DNA of 64,000 nucleotides from Mya arenaria (taxonomy: Eukaryota > Mollusca > Bivalvia > Myida > Myidae), in NCBI RefSeq assembly GCF_026914265.1, contig NC_069136.1, forward strand, positions 28,487,201-28,551,200, given 5' to 3'. The notes beneath the pieces are model-generated. The model searched no databases. It saw nothing but the letters and a program-made list of their open reading frames with translations, and had not been told where the DNA came from. Positions 1 through 12,000 of this stretch are shown piece after piece. The position numbers and the translations under genes were made by a program. Every line of letters begins with the position of its first letter. Position 1 is the stretch's first letter.

Positions 1-242
1 ATGGACATCATAAAGTCTTAGACTATTTTTGTACTTTGCAGTTTCGTTACAGGATTATTATAACTTAAAATAATAATATAAAAGTATCCATCAACACTGA
101 TTATTGTGGCTAGTAGGTTCATATACATGTATTACCCACAATAATGAGTGTTTATTGAAACTTTTTGTTCCATATCATATGTGTCATGCAATCTAATAAC
201 TTTTTTTTTAAACTTATAAAGTCTATGTATATTTATACGTAC

Positions 243-517
243 TATTCCATTCTCTGTTCGACACCCTGTAATGTTTGTCCCGGGGTCTCGTTTGGAGCAG
301 TCAACCCCCTCCCAACCGACCCCCTCCCAAACGACCCCCTCCCAGTCCCAATAGCAGTCCCTGTCGAACCTCGACCTGTAGCCCCTACCCGCGGCCTAGC
401 CCCCGTTTGAACGGCCCCTTCTTGTTCTTGGGGTTGATTGACCGGGCGTGGCTGAAACTCGTTTCCCCGACCCCTTCCTCGGGTTACGCCAGGACGAGAT
501 GTAAATGTTTTGCTCAT
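243..517 (-). CDS. RG/GR-rich N-terminal first exon, gene continues off the left edge
   Basis: An open frame of 91 codons starts at an ATG with A at -3 (517) and reads MSKTFTSRPGVTRGRGRG, then spaced GRGS, FGRGSVGRGL motifs. It can end at a GTACGT donor (242-237), leaving phase 2. RG/GR dipeptides of this kind are the substrates of arginine methyltransferases and are found at the N-termini of PIWI-clade Argonautes and of many RNA-binding proteins. I infer such a protein but cannot tell which, because no folded domain lies inside the window. The exon is GC-richer than its surroundings and sits head to head with PUDP, 186 bp between start codons. A chance open frame in GC-rich promoter DNA is the main alternative, since other frames here are also partly open. 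Confidence 0.45.
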
Positions 518-703
518 TTTGACAGTTGTTTGTACTTTCGGTTTCGTTTCTACGTAAACATTACTCTGTGTTACTCAGCTGCTTGCGAAATGCGGCAGTC
601 AACAATTTGACGCGTAATGTTTGCATTTATAACCTACATAAAATAATTTTAGCACCGACCGGCTGTCAAAATTTAGAATTAACACGTAATATATAGCAAT
701 AAA
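518..703. promoter_or_regulatory. Putative divergent promoter, RG-rich gene / PUDP
   Basis: These 186 bp separate the start codons of the RG-rich exon (-) and PUDP (+). Positions 535-550 read on the minus strand GAAACGAAACCGAAAG, which contains the interferon-regulatory-factor style core GAAANNGAAA. No TATA box is convincing. Its role as a shared promoter is inferred from the gene arrangement only. Confidence 0.4.
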
Positions 704-3700
704 ATGACAAACAAGGCAGTGACACATGTGCTATTTGATGTAGACGGATTGCTGCTAGGTATATAATAGTAATTTGTATCGTTTGTACATAGGTTACATT
801 ATGACAAAATGTCATGGTTGTATTTGTAATACAATTTCGCGTTATAGGGACGGATTTTTTTTTGGAATACGCACTTGTCCAATTAGTGAGCGTTATTTTT
901 CGATATTTCAGTATATATATCGTCTTAAGGAAACATTAGTAGATTAATGTTAAATATAACACCCTAACGCAAACCAAGTACCCCAAAAGGCTATGGTATA
1001 TCAAAGGATATCCTTTGCCCCACGCACTAGGTCGTACCGAAAACAACAAAAAACAAAAGACACGAGTTTGTCTGCACTCAGCCTTCGAAAAAAACAAGAA
1101 AAATGATTTGTGTCGAAGCCGCCCCGGTAAGATCAGTTTGTTTAAGGGCAGTACTAGTGTTCTGATGGTCATGGGTTCAATTTCACCACACTGGGACCAC
1201 GTTATTAATGTGAAAGGGGCAAATGCAGTATCACACCATCAGCCTAAAAGGTTAATTGGGAGAGTAGTGTAGCGTGTGTGTATACATAAGAAACAGTCCA
1301 CCCAGTTACATCAGTGTGTTTAGAGGGCCTTGCTAGTGCTTTGGCGTCGTGGGTTCAAGTCCCACTTTCTTCCCCAGGTTTTACTTTAACACCAACAGGG
1401 CGTGTTGTGTTTATGCTTTTCCCAATATCATGATATACATATTTTAAATTACAGTTGCAAAAAAGGGTGATGGAACAGTAGTAAGTAATAACTTACAAGA
1501 ACATTTATTTTGTACATATTATTTTAGCACAGGCATGATAATATTTGACATATCTTTTTATCACATAGTCCATCCAAGATATAAATTAGCGAGCCATTAA
1601 AGGCCATCAAATTTAACATATTATAAATTCTATTTTCTTTTTTAAAGTTATTTACATATAGTTATTAAATAACTGTCTTCTCCTTACTAGTACAATCATA
1701 TTTGCATTTCATGTTTTGCTTCTTGTAAATGATCAATTTCATTTTTATCACTTCAGATTTTTTTCCATGTTATTATTGTTCAATTAAGTATGATTTAATG
1801 GTTTATTTGTGCATTGTTAAAAAAATGCACCATGAAAATCGCCCATATTGCACACTCTCATAATTCAAAACCATTTCAAAAGCTACCAGTTTTTCTCTTT
1901 TATAAATGTATTGTACTTGTTTACGTAATGAAGACAGCTTTTAATGTGAATGTAGTACTGTTTTTGTAGCGTCGTCAAAATTAATTGATGACTTATTTGA
2001 TTCAATAAAAATATCAAGTTGAAGCTCATTGTGTAAACAGGAGATGTTAATGTACAACATGGTCAAGCACATGTTTATATAGTTTTAGGACGTAAATATC
2101 GCACAGAAACACAGTTAATCAGGCCCTTAAACTTATCATACAAGAATGATTAAGTATATGTATATAACATAGGCAGTTTAATAGAGTATTATTACTAAAG
2201 CTAATAAAGGTTAGATATTTCTTTTGGATCTCCAATTTGGGGATAGCCCAAATAACAAAATATTATGAAAATTGAATTCTCCATTTCACTATAATTGGTA
2301 TTAGTATCGATTGCCATTGGTTTTGGGTGATTTAGTTTAATGCATCAGCTTGAGATACATGCAAGTGTTTTTTTAATAATCTTCATCTCATAGGCCGTAA
2401 TGTAAATTTTTGAACCTGTTGGTCCCATATAATATTGGTATTAGCTCGTGTAATTGTGCTCAATAATGAAGACAGCTGGAGGCTGATATGAATCATGCCT
2501 TCCTGTGATGCCATATGAACATTCCACTAGTGATGATTCAACTAACTAGACCACTCTTTACATTAATATTATATTGGATTGTGTATCCTCCAGTGACCCA
2601 TTTTAAGTGTCTTCGAATGACCAGCTTTCCATTCAGAGAGAACTTAGTTATTATGTCAAATTATTCTAGTTTCACTAACAAGAAAACAAAGGAAATGTGT
2701 CATTATATTGTAGACACTGAGAGGCTGTACACAGAAGCCACACAGAAGCTGTGTGATTGCTATGGCAAACAGTTTACCTGGGATGTGAAGAAACAGGTGA
2801 TGGGCAAGAAAGAGCCTGAATCAGCCAAGATGATTGTAGGTGAGCTATTCTGCTTGCAATATGTATCAACTAAATGGAGAAGGCAGGTGGGCTGTTGTTC
2901 ATAAGACTCCAGAGCAGAGACTCCACAATAAACAAGATGGCCATGATCTAAAGTGCATTTTTTGTCTATTTGAAGACAATTATGGTGCAAATCTTGGAAG
3001 ATATTTAATGTTGCCTGCAGTGGGGTTTTTTCTAACCAATTTGGGACAAAAGCTTGGTCACAATTTACTAGTTATGTCATAAAAAAATGGAACCCATACC
3101 TTTTATGGAATGAAAGAACTGAAACAAACTTTTATCTTTTCTTTCTAATTTACAGCATTCTTGTAAATTATAAGACAACATTGAAATTTCCAATTTTCGT
3201 AAAAAAATAATTACCATCCCCAAAATGGTAGAAAAAACCCTAGTGAGTGAGGCATGGCAGAACCATAGGAAACGCTTTTGGTGATACACTTATATTTTTT
3301 AATCAATAACTTTTGAGATGTTTAGTATATAGTCTTATAACTTGGTATGTTACATATATATTGGTCATGGTGAATAGATGATAGACCCTGATTGATTTTG
3401 GGGTCAAGGTCATGGTGACCTTTGTTAGAATAAGGCTTTCATGACGGGCAATGAATCAGATGTGCAGAGGTCAACTTCAAGTTTTGTTTGAAAGTTTCCA
3501 AAATAGATTTGAAATAAAAAAATCTTATGTGAACTGATGTAAATAAAAAACGCTACTATGGTTTTATTTAGGCTGTATTTAATAACCAACACAAGAAATT
3601 TTATTTATTTAAATAATATATGAAACAACAATCCTACGGTTATCAAATTATGCATAAAGTCACGCATTAAACACAATGCTGTTAGGTGAATTTTGTTTTT

Positions 3701-6355
3701 TTAATTGATTGCTGCCACCAAAATGATAATATTGCAATATGCTGTTACATGCATTGTGTTTATGAGGCTGCCTGTATTCATACATAATTCGAGGGGGGTG
3801 TGCGAAAGGTTCTAAGTGACATTAAATAAAGAAGCAGATAGAACCTTTTTGCTTTCACCTCTCGATATAGTCTCCCATCAGATTGTGTCTCATCACTTGA
3901 TATCAAGAAACAACATCGACAAGCATGATTGTCGATCGCCCACTGATGTCAAACTTGACGGTAACACCACCTGAAAATCATGCCGCCATGGGTCTCATGC
4001 ACCGTATGCCCGGCTCTAGAAGTTGATTCCTCACTTTATTACTGTTGATAATCCTTTCTCTACAGCCTTCAATAAGGTTCAATGCGCTGTAACAAACCGA
4101 TCGTACGGATGACGTTTACGTATGAAAATGTCCTGACGTGCTGACGTCACGCGTGTCACTCCAGATCTTGGCCTGTCTAGCACACTCCCCATTTCATTTA
4201 TCTGCTGTACTAAGCGTAAAATTGTTTGTTAAAAATCCCAGCCCAATTTCATTACTTAGTTTATATATCGTAAATTAATGAAAGAAGCAAGACTTTTGTC
4301 TTGTCTGTAAATCATTGTTCTTATAAGCATGTTATATTTATGTGATCGAAAGCTACATAGTATAGTTGAATAAGTAGCACGTGCCAAACGTGCGCTGATC
4401 CACTCATGACTCGATTGATGTGTACTGGAGCGCAAATTTGTTTTGTGTGTGTACCAGAGACATGAAATAAATACATCTATTGGGATTGACAATTATTTAG
4501 ATTTTGCGAGAGATATATGAATGTTTTTCAATGTAGCTTTATTTATTTACATCAGTTTTAAACCATCCTTTTTTTGTGACAGTTTTAAAAATTGAAACAA
4601 GCAAGTTTGTACACTCACTACAGTGATTGAAAACTGTTTCAATGTCAGTTTTAGATATTTATTATGATTTTTTTACCTTAAATACATGACTTGTCTTACA
4701 CATAATGGAAATACGTAGTACATTTTAATTTGCAGATATGCTGAAACTGCCAATGACCGTGGAACAGTATATAGAGGATATCCACAAAGAGTATGACACA
4801 CTGTTCCCCACAGTGCCCTTATTACCAGGTAATCAGGTTGTTTTCAATAAAAATGGCCGAGGAGATCCAAATATTAATATCGTTTTTACATGCACTGTCA
4901 AGAAATTTAGGGGGACCCAAATTTAGGTAATAAATTAATGAAACGCTATTTATTTATTGAAATTAAGGTCTTATCGGTCAAAATTTAAGTGTCCCGATGG
5001 AATACCGGACTTCAAAGTTCAGGTGTCCCTCCCGAAAAATTCTGGGACCCCATTAGTGTCGGACACTGCAGACTAATCGTATCTCTGAGGCATGTCTGAG
5101 AATAAGAATAAGAATTATATTGAATATGGCACCAGAACATAATTATCATTGTTATTTTCATCCCAGGGGCAGACAAGCTCATCCGACATCTTCATCAACA
5201 CAAGGTGCCAATAGCTGTTGTGACGGGCTCAAATACCAAAAGTTTTGAGCTAAAATCTGCAAACCACAAAGAGTTCTTTTCCCTGTTCCATCACCTGGTG
5301 TTGTCTGGGGACGATCCTGAGGTCAAACATGGGAAGCCGGCTCCGGATGCATTCCTCGTCGGTGCACAGAGGTTTAATGATGGCATAGAACCATCTAAGG
5401 TGAAAATACCTTGCAAACTTTCACAGTGTAGAGGTTCTTTTTATGTCGCCTGCCTTGCACAGGAATTTGTCTTGAAATGTTTGGTCTAAATTTATGACCA
5501 AATACACACACAAACAACAATTTCAGGAAAAAAAAACCTGGTTATTAATTATATCTTCATCTTAGACATTGAACCTTGAACCTCTTGGTTTAGAAAATAA
5601 TATCAGTACACCAATTTCACTTGGGCCAAAGTTAGAACAACCTTGTATAGCACAAATAAAACAAGATTGCACCATTGTGATAAAAATTAGTCACACTAGT
5701 GCAATTACTCATTAACTGCATATAGAAATAGAAGCACATGTGAATATTGAGTTCTTGCATTAGGGTGATGACTTTTAAAGTTTCTACTACCGTTTAAAAA
5801 TAGGACCCAAACGAAGTATTTTTATTTATTATTGGAAAATATTCAAAACCATTAGCATATTTAAACTCTTTAATATCATTATCTTTGTAATTTGATGAAT
5901 CAAACATATATTCTGAAAACTACATAGCAGAGCATGAACACGAGTCATTAATTGTAAATGGTTTAGATTGATGCAATCAGTCTGAGACAATTTTATGTCA
6001 AAGCAGTGAAATATGTAACATTTTGGTTATACTCGTAATATTGTTACATCACTAGTTTGTTTAGTTAGTATTAGAGGCAATACTTGATATGCATTATGTA
6101 AATTAATAAGTTATAATGTACTTAATCATGATATTTATTTTTCCAAAATAAAAACTTTACCTTTCTTAACAGGTTCTTGTATTTGAGGATGCTATGAACG
6201 GTGTGGAGGCTGCCCACGCTGCTGGGATGCCATGCGTCTGGGTACCACATGCGGAACAAGACCGCTCAGTCATGGAAGGGAAAACGGAGCTTATTCTTGA
6301 CTCCCTTGAACACTTTAAACCTGAGGACTTTGGATTACCACCTTATGATAGTTGA
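704..6355 (+). CDS. PUDP: Pseudouridine-5'-phosphatase (HAD family), 5 exons
   Basis: Exons are 704-758, 2714-2839, 4736-4828, 5167-5399 and 6173-6355, all GT-AG with matching phases, giving 229 residues (human PUDP 228). The enzyme dephosphorylates pseudouridine 5'-monophosphate from RNA turnover, in the cytosol. HAD motif I is FDVDG (nucleophile Asp12, acid/base Asp14), followed by LLLDTERLY across the first splice. Motif II is the Thr of AVVTGSN (Thr111), motif III is Lys148 in HGKPAPDAF, and motif IV is FEDAMNG (Glu174-Asp175). The cap-domain stretch [12 protein letters not shown] and the segment [12 protein letters not shown] match the vertebrate protein closely. Intron 1 carries SINE-like DNA and intron 3 a MULE-type MITE scrap. 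A poly(A) signal AATAAA lies at 6713-6718. It converges on ATG3. Confidence 0.97.
1100..1400 (+). repeat. tRNA-derived SINE-like DNA with two B-box motifs
   Basis: PUDP intron 1 contains two similar blocks, each with the order AGTACTAGTGTT or TTGCTAGTGCT, then a B-box-like GGGTTCAATTTC (about 1172) and GGGTTCAAGTCCC (about 1352). This looks like a tandem or dimeric tRNA-related SINE. No full cloverleaf is preserved, so it is not a working tRNA gene. Confidence 0.5.
4836..4873 (+). repeat. Scrap of MULE-type MITE terminal repeat
   Basis: The stretch GGTTGTTTTCAATAAAAATG followed by GCCGAGGAGATCC just inside PUDP intron 3 matches the right terminal repeat of the elements at 37613-38271 and 42799-43133. 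Only this end is recognisable. Confidence 0.6.
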
Positions 6356-6754
6356 TAATGGGTTTTTGTTGTTTTGGTTGTTACTTAAATTGACCGTAGA
6401 TTATAATGTGAATAGTAATCTGATGATAGGTTCTAAGTCAAATTAAAATTTTATTAGTTTGTCTGTTGTTTTTTTAAAGATAAAAAATAAGTATTGAAAA
6501 ACACACTTACCTAAATTTGTTAAAGGTAATTAAATGGTACACATGTTGCCAAAGACAATACATATACAAGAAAGCCCCTTACTCTGGCTTTAATAATTGA
6601 TGAGCTATACCCATTTTCTGACTGAAAAACGACAGAGGAGCGTTTGTGTTCACTGTGCATTAATAACATGTTTGCATAGACAATTATATTGATACCAACC
6701 ACTGTGATACATAATAAATATTTTTACCACTACACTTGCTTTTATCTGGCTTAT
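6356..6754. other. PUDP 3' region
   Basis: AT-rich DNA holding the PUDP 3' UTR, with AATAAA at 6713-6718. A stretch from about 6536 (GTACACATGTTGCCAAAGAC) resembles DNA at 9303-9420, so part is dispersed repeat. No other gene seen. Confidence 0.5.
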
Positions 6755-7480
6755 ATTATTATGCCCTCCTTCGAAGAGTAGGGATATATTGCTTTTCACC
6801 TGAAGGTCGGTTGGTATGTCCATCAGTCAGTAGGTCGAGAGACCAAAGCTAGTCCAAATTAACACTCGACAAATTTGAATTGGAGGTTGGGTGTGACCTA
6901 TTGATTTTGAGGTCATCAGGTCAAGGTCACAGTAGAGAGATCATCAGGTCAAAGTCACCGACCTTGAACGTGAAAAGCTTGTCCAAGCGATTACTTGATC
7001 CCTGCTGATGTTGAGGTCACCAGGTCAAAGGTCAAGTTTACTGTAACCTTAAATGCGAAAAGCTTGTCAAAGTTATAACTAGACGGTGCATAGACCTACG
7101 GTCGTGCATAGACCTACGATTCTCAAACTTGACATGGAGGTTGGTTATAACAAGTAAATGACCCCTATTGATAAGGGGTCAAAAGGTTCATAATGACACG
7201 AAAATCTTGTCCCAGTGATATCTTAATATTGCCTACACAGACGATCTTCAAACTTGACGAGGAGGCTGGGCATGACCGGTAGATGACCCCTATTATTTTG
7301 AGGTCATCATGTCAAATCAGCTGGCATTTCGGTCCATGCATATTTTATTTAATTGTCCAAATATTCTTAACAACATGGCACTCCGGGTGGCACAATGTTT
7401 GGCAAACATGTCTGGTCAATTGCTTTTGCACAAGAATCGGTCGGACCACCCACCTTGAGATTTTAGGAGTCAAGGAGTCC
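6755..7480. repeat. Dispersed GGTCA-rich mollusc-type repeat
   Basis: Degenerate tandem blocks begin at ATTATGCCCTCCTTCG and repeat phrases such as 'gaggtcaccaggtcaaggtcac' and 'acttgacatggaggttgg'. The same style recurs at 22.1-22.9, 26.1-26.7, 29.5-30.0 and 45.0-45.4 kb. No coding potential seen. Confidence 0.6.
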
Positions 7481-8554
7481 ATTGCATGAAGGAAATTATA
7501 TTCTCAAAGAAAAAGAGATGTATTTAAAGCTAATTAGCTTCAAAACAATTCTAGTTAGGTTTTGAAGCTTGCAGACTTATAGTTCTAGGAAAGCTTTCAC
7601 TGTGACTGGGTGTGGTCTTTTTGCTGAACTAGTAGTCTCCAGCAAAAAGAACTGGGAGTCTGTGCCATAGTTGGGAGTTTTGGACACCCAGACTTCCTTC
7701 AGTGTAGAATAATTGCACTGACTTTGTTATTATGTTCTAATTAATATGAAAAAGGAAATGAAGAAGCTGGTAGATTTTGTTTATTTGAATGACATAAGCA
7801 GAACCATTTCATACATGTAATTACGCGAATAAATAAAAAATTTACTTACAAAAGCAAATCAAATCACACATTGTCTAAATAAATGTAACATGGTTTTATT
7901 TGTTTCGTATTTTATAAATTTAGAAGGAAAAACCTACAGTACTTAAGGGATGACAAAATATAACTGAAGTAAGAATTAATATTGCATCACAAACAATACA
8001 CTGGGATTTAAGCTTTAATGTGAAAGTTAAAATCGCATTTCGAGTTCATCAGCAACCTTCCCACATGAACACTATCGTGTTCTCTTTTTCAGAAGACAGT
8101 CTGTTGAAGAAATTTTTTCAAAAAATAGCCACACAGCAGACAAGAAAAATTGTAAAGTTGTTCATGGAATGTGGTCTTCAGAAGACTTCTATAGAACTGC
8201 CAAAAATGTCTTGAATCATACGATCTATTGCACATGATTAACATATATTTGTACGATATACGGTACATATAACTGTGTGAACAGAAATTGAGTTTTTATT
8301 GCTTAAGTAATTGTAAATGACAGGAATTGCAAATTTATTGTGTATCTCTATATAAACACTGTTGTTATTAGTCAATAAGGTATCTGAATATTTTAGTCAT
8401 AACGAAAATCACAATTTTAGTGACTAGATTCACAAATCGTGCGTTTAAAGATATGATACATTAATTATCATCAAAGCTAAATGTCATAAAATGTAAACAT
8501 TTGTATAACTCCAGAAACAAAACAATAGGAAAATAATCATGAACATTATAAGAT
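7481..8554. other. Intergenic AT-rich DNA
   Basis: Between the 3' ends of PUDP and ATG3. I see no gene, RNA or clear element here apart from short poly(A)/(T) tracts. Confidence 0.4.
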
Positions 8555-8862
8555 CAAGTTGCCAATGCTTTTATCAAGTCTTTTCTAATGATTTCATCAA
8601 AGTTGCCAATGATTTCATCAAAGTTGCCAATGATTTCATTGCCAATGGTTTCATCAAAGTTGACAATGGTTTCATCAAAGTTGCCAATGATTTCATCAAA
8701 GTTGCCAATGATTTCATCAAAGTTGCCAATGATTTCATCAAAGTTGCCAATGTTTTCATTGCCAATGGTTTCATCAAAGTTGACAATGGTTTCATCATGT
8801 TGCTAATAGTTTCAAAAAGTTGGCAATGGTTTCCTCAAGTTGTTGATTGTTTAACATTGTTC
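8555..8862. repeat. 21-bp minisatellite, about 13 units
   Basis: The unit is close to GATTTCATCAAAGTTGCCAA plus T, with shortened variant units (GATTTCATTGCCAAT) at two places about 120 bp apart, so there is a higher-order rhythm. Because 21 is divisible by 3, frames on both strands stay open; I regard those as by-products. It lies about 210 bp downstream of the ATG3 stop, in or near its 3' UTR. Confidence 0.9.
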
Positions 8863-8979
8863 TGACACATTTCAACAAGTCCATGAACTACAGTAAACTA
8901 CCAGTATATGTTAAAACGCCTTCATTTAACATGTAAGTTGGCGGGCAATAAGCATATTGTGAGATGAATCAGCTATTGA

Positions 8980-8985
8980 TTTATT
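8980..8985 (-). terminator. Candidate ATG3 poly(A) signal
   Basis: AATAAA on the minus strand, 90 bp past the ATG3 stop codon (9075). Use of this signal is inferred from position. Confidence 0.5.
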
Positions 8986-9074
8986 TTAACATTATCTTTG
9001 AGGAATTAAACAATCTGGTAATGTTGCAGCATATCACAAACTTCTTTCTGTGTACTCTATAGCCAAGTTTGGAA

Positions 9075-12000
9075 TCACAAGTTGAAGTGGCGTGTGTAAT
9101 CGTATTCTATTGTAGGAATCACAGCTTGAACAAATTTCAAAAATATCATCAGATACCTGAGCACACTAGTTAAGGAAACATGTCACATGTATATGTTATC
9201 TATTGTTGATTTTGGTGTTGAATTGAAACATTTTTTTATTCTTCAATTATCCAAAGCTGCCATGCAATAAGTAGTGACTATAAAAATATACAAGGGAAAC
9301 TTGGTACACATGTTTCCAGAGAACATACACATACACTTATAGAAAGACCCAAAACTCTTGAATAAATATCAATATAAGTGCCTTTTACAACTGAAAAAAT
9401 GCGCCAGAGTTGCTGTTCGCTCTTGGCAATCTTTGTTAAATAGTCAGTTTGGTAAATTAAAAATTAATTTAAACATAAATTATGACTGTCATTCTTATAG
9501 GCTGCAAACAACATTCTGCTTTTTGTTTATATATCAATTTGTTTTGCTCTATCGAAACAAAATCTGAAAGCTTAGAGAAAAACACCTCAGTCCAATTCCT
9601 GAGCACCGTTATATTAAACCATTACTGGAGTCAATAATGAAATTCCACATCTTTTTCTGCATAAAATAAATTAGTATAAAAAAGTCCTTATTAAGATGCC
9701 AATAAGAATCTTATCATGGAACTTTTTTAAATACTTATACAATAACTACACCAAGTCACCCTTTGACGATAACCCCCTAGAAAACTTTTAAAGGATACAT
9801 ATGCACTCCCAATTCTTTGCCGCCATCTGCCACCATCTCAATTATCTTCTTCATCACATCCGCATGCCTGCAAGAATGATATAGAGAATGGTTGTTTGTT
9901 TCGGTGAAAGATGCCAGTAGTATTTCAATAAGTGAACACCAAATGTTGTATTTGTTGTATTATCACCCAAAAGGTTGCGGGTTGGAGCTCCATAAGCGGA
10001 ATATTCTATAGGCCTCTCAAAAAGGATACAACTGGTTTCAGCCCAGGATACAGACTAAAGACTAATTAATAGCATTCACCTTGGTATAAACCAAATGGTA
10101 TATTCCACAAGTGAAATATTTATGTTTGCTGTTCACAAGGCGAAATATATCACAAATCTTTTGCAATATGCTGGGAGATGGTGAGTGGTTTAAGCATTAT
10201 TGTACTTTCAAAGATATGGCCTGGACTAGCAATGATAATGCAAAAAATTGGTTAAAGGGAACTTAAATTTATATGTTTTTGTTCTTGTGCACTGCACTTC
10301 CTCTTATTCTCACCTACCTATATACCTAGATTTATTTCAATCCAATCAGTTGTTTTTAGGTTATTCTCCAGACAAAGATGTGATGGACAAACGGACAAAG
10401 CAGCCAGCATAAAAGTGTGCTGCACAACATCATACCAGAATAGATGTCATTGATTTTTCTACCCAGTACTGAGTGGTAATGTTAATACTTAATGTTAACT
10501 GGGCTAAAATGTTAGAAGAAGTGAAATCAAATTTTGATAGTTTCTCTGTCTGACAGATCAAAAAGTATGTTAATCATGTAATAATCCACAAGTTCACCTG
10601 CAAGGATGCACAGACGCCATCGGTGGTCCGGGTAGATGTGGGTGGGCTTCCATGGTAACAGTCTTCTTGGCGTGGTCCTGACTGAAATCCTCATACATCT
10701 GCTCCACAGACAACGGTTTCCTGTTCTATGAAACATAAAGAATAGCAGATAACATTGAATGTTTTTAGTTTGCACTGAAATGAACACAAGTACCAAATTT
10801 ACACGATAGGGGAACCTCAGGCAGCTGCCAATGTTTGTTATAAAGGGGAATAACTCAAACATTACTACAGCCAGGCAATGGGCATTGATACACATATGCT
10901 TATTGTCAGTGAAATCATGTGTACTTTATTACATAAAAATATCTCAGTTTTCAAACTATGAACTCAGGATAAGATTAAAGGGGAATAACTGAACAATAAT
11001 TAAGGCAAAAGATACAGGATTTACAAAACATGACATTTTTGTACATGTTTTTCACTGCTAACATGCATACTGAGTTTCATGTTTCTTAAACCGTTTTTCA
11101 GATAAAAACACTGATGCTCTAGAATGAACAGATCAAAATGTGTTCAGCTACAGAAAATACCATTTCCTAGCTGTTTCCAAATAGCTATGCTCAAGCAGAA
11201 CTTATCTATCCAAAAAGAAAATGTCTCTCTCCTCCAAAGGGCCATTTTCCCAAAGTTGTTCCTTTTTAACATTTCCATTAAAACTAACCTCATTATAGCC
11301 ATACAACCAGAGTCTGGGTGTCTGGTAGTATTTGTCATAGGTGATGTTAAGGTCATAAGTTCGGGTCTGCAGCACGCCACTCTCAGACTCTGAAACCTGA
11401 CGCTCAACCTTGTTTTCCACAACTAAGGTGGCCTGTGAATAAACAGCTGAATTTAAAACATTTAGCAATAGGAACATAGAAGTGTTCTATGTATTTACTG
11501 TACTTCTGTATTTTTCTTGAAATACTGCATATCTTTTCTGTTAAGAATTGTTTAGTCTGTTTGAATATAAGTCAATCAGTTCGCTATCTTATAATTTAGA
11601 AGTTGTTTGCTATACGGAATAAGAACATTAATGTGAGGGACAACATCTCATTTCAATGCCCTTCCCCTAAGAAGACACCTTGTCTGTCATAACAACATAT
11701 ATAAACTTCAAGGCACATACATGTTCACTCTACTTTGATCTGTATACTAGTTTACATTTATTTTTTATAAGCATGTTCAACATATAGAGCATATACATTT
11801 CAATGTAAACACTTTTTGCACTAATGTTTTCAAATTCATCCAAAATAACAAATTATGTTTATATGTTTGATAAATCATTCTTCAGTCACCAGCCACTTTG
11901 GTGTAGTGGTTATTGTCCCTGTCTGCAGGCTGGAAAGATCCCTGTTCAATCCCTGCTGCCGTGGCAACATTTTTTACCTTTCTTTTTTTGTAAATATTTC

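Noticed and set aside
4142-4150. CRE-like TGACGTCA in PUDP intron 2
   Set aside because: A single 8-bp match deep in an intron, without supporting motifs, is likely chance.
10527-10895. 122-codon minus frame as an independent gene
   Set aside because: It is an out-of-frame shadow of ATG3 exon 8 and its flanks.
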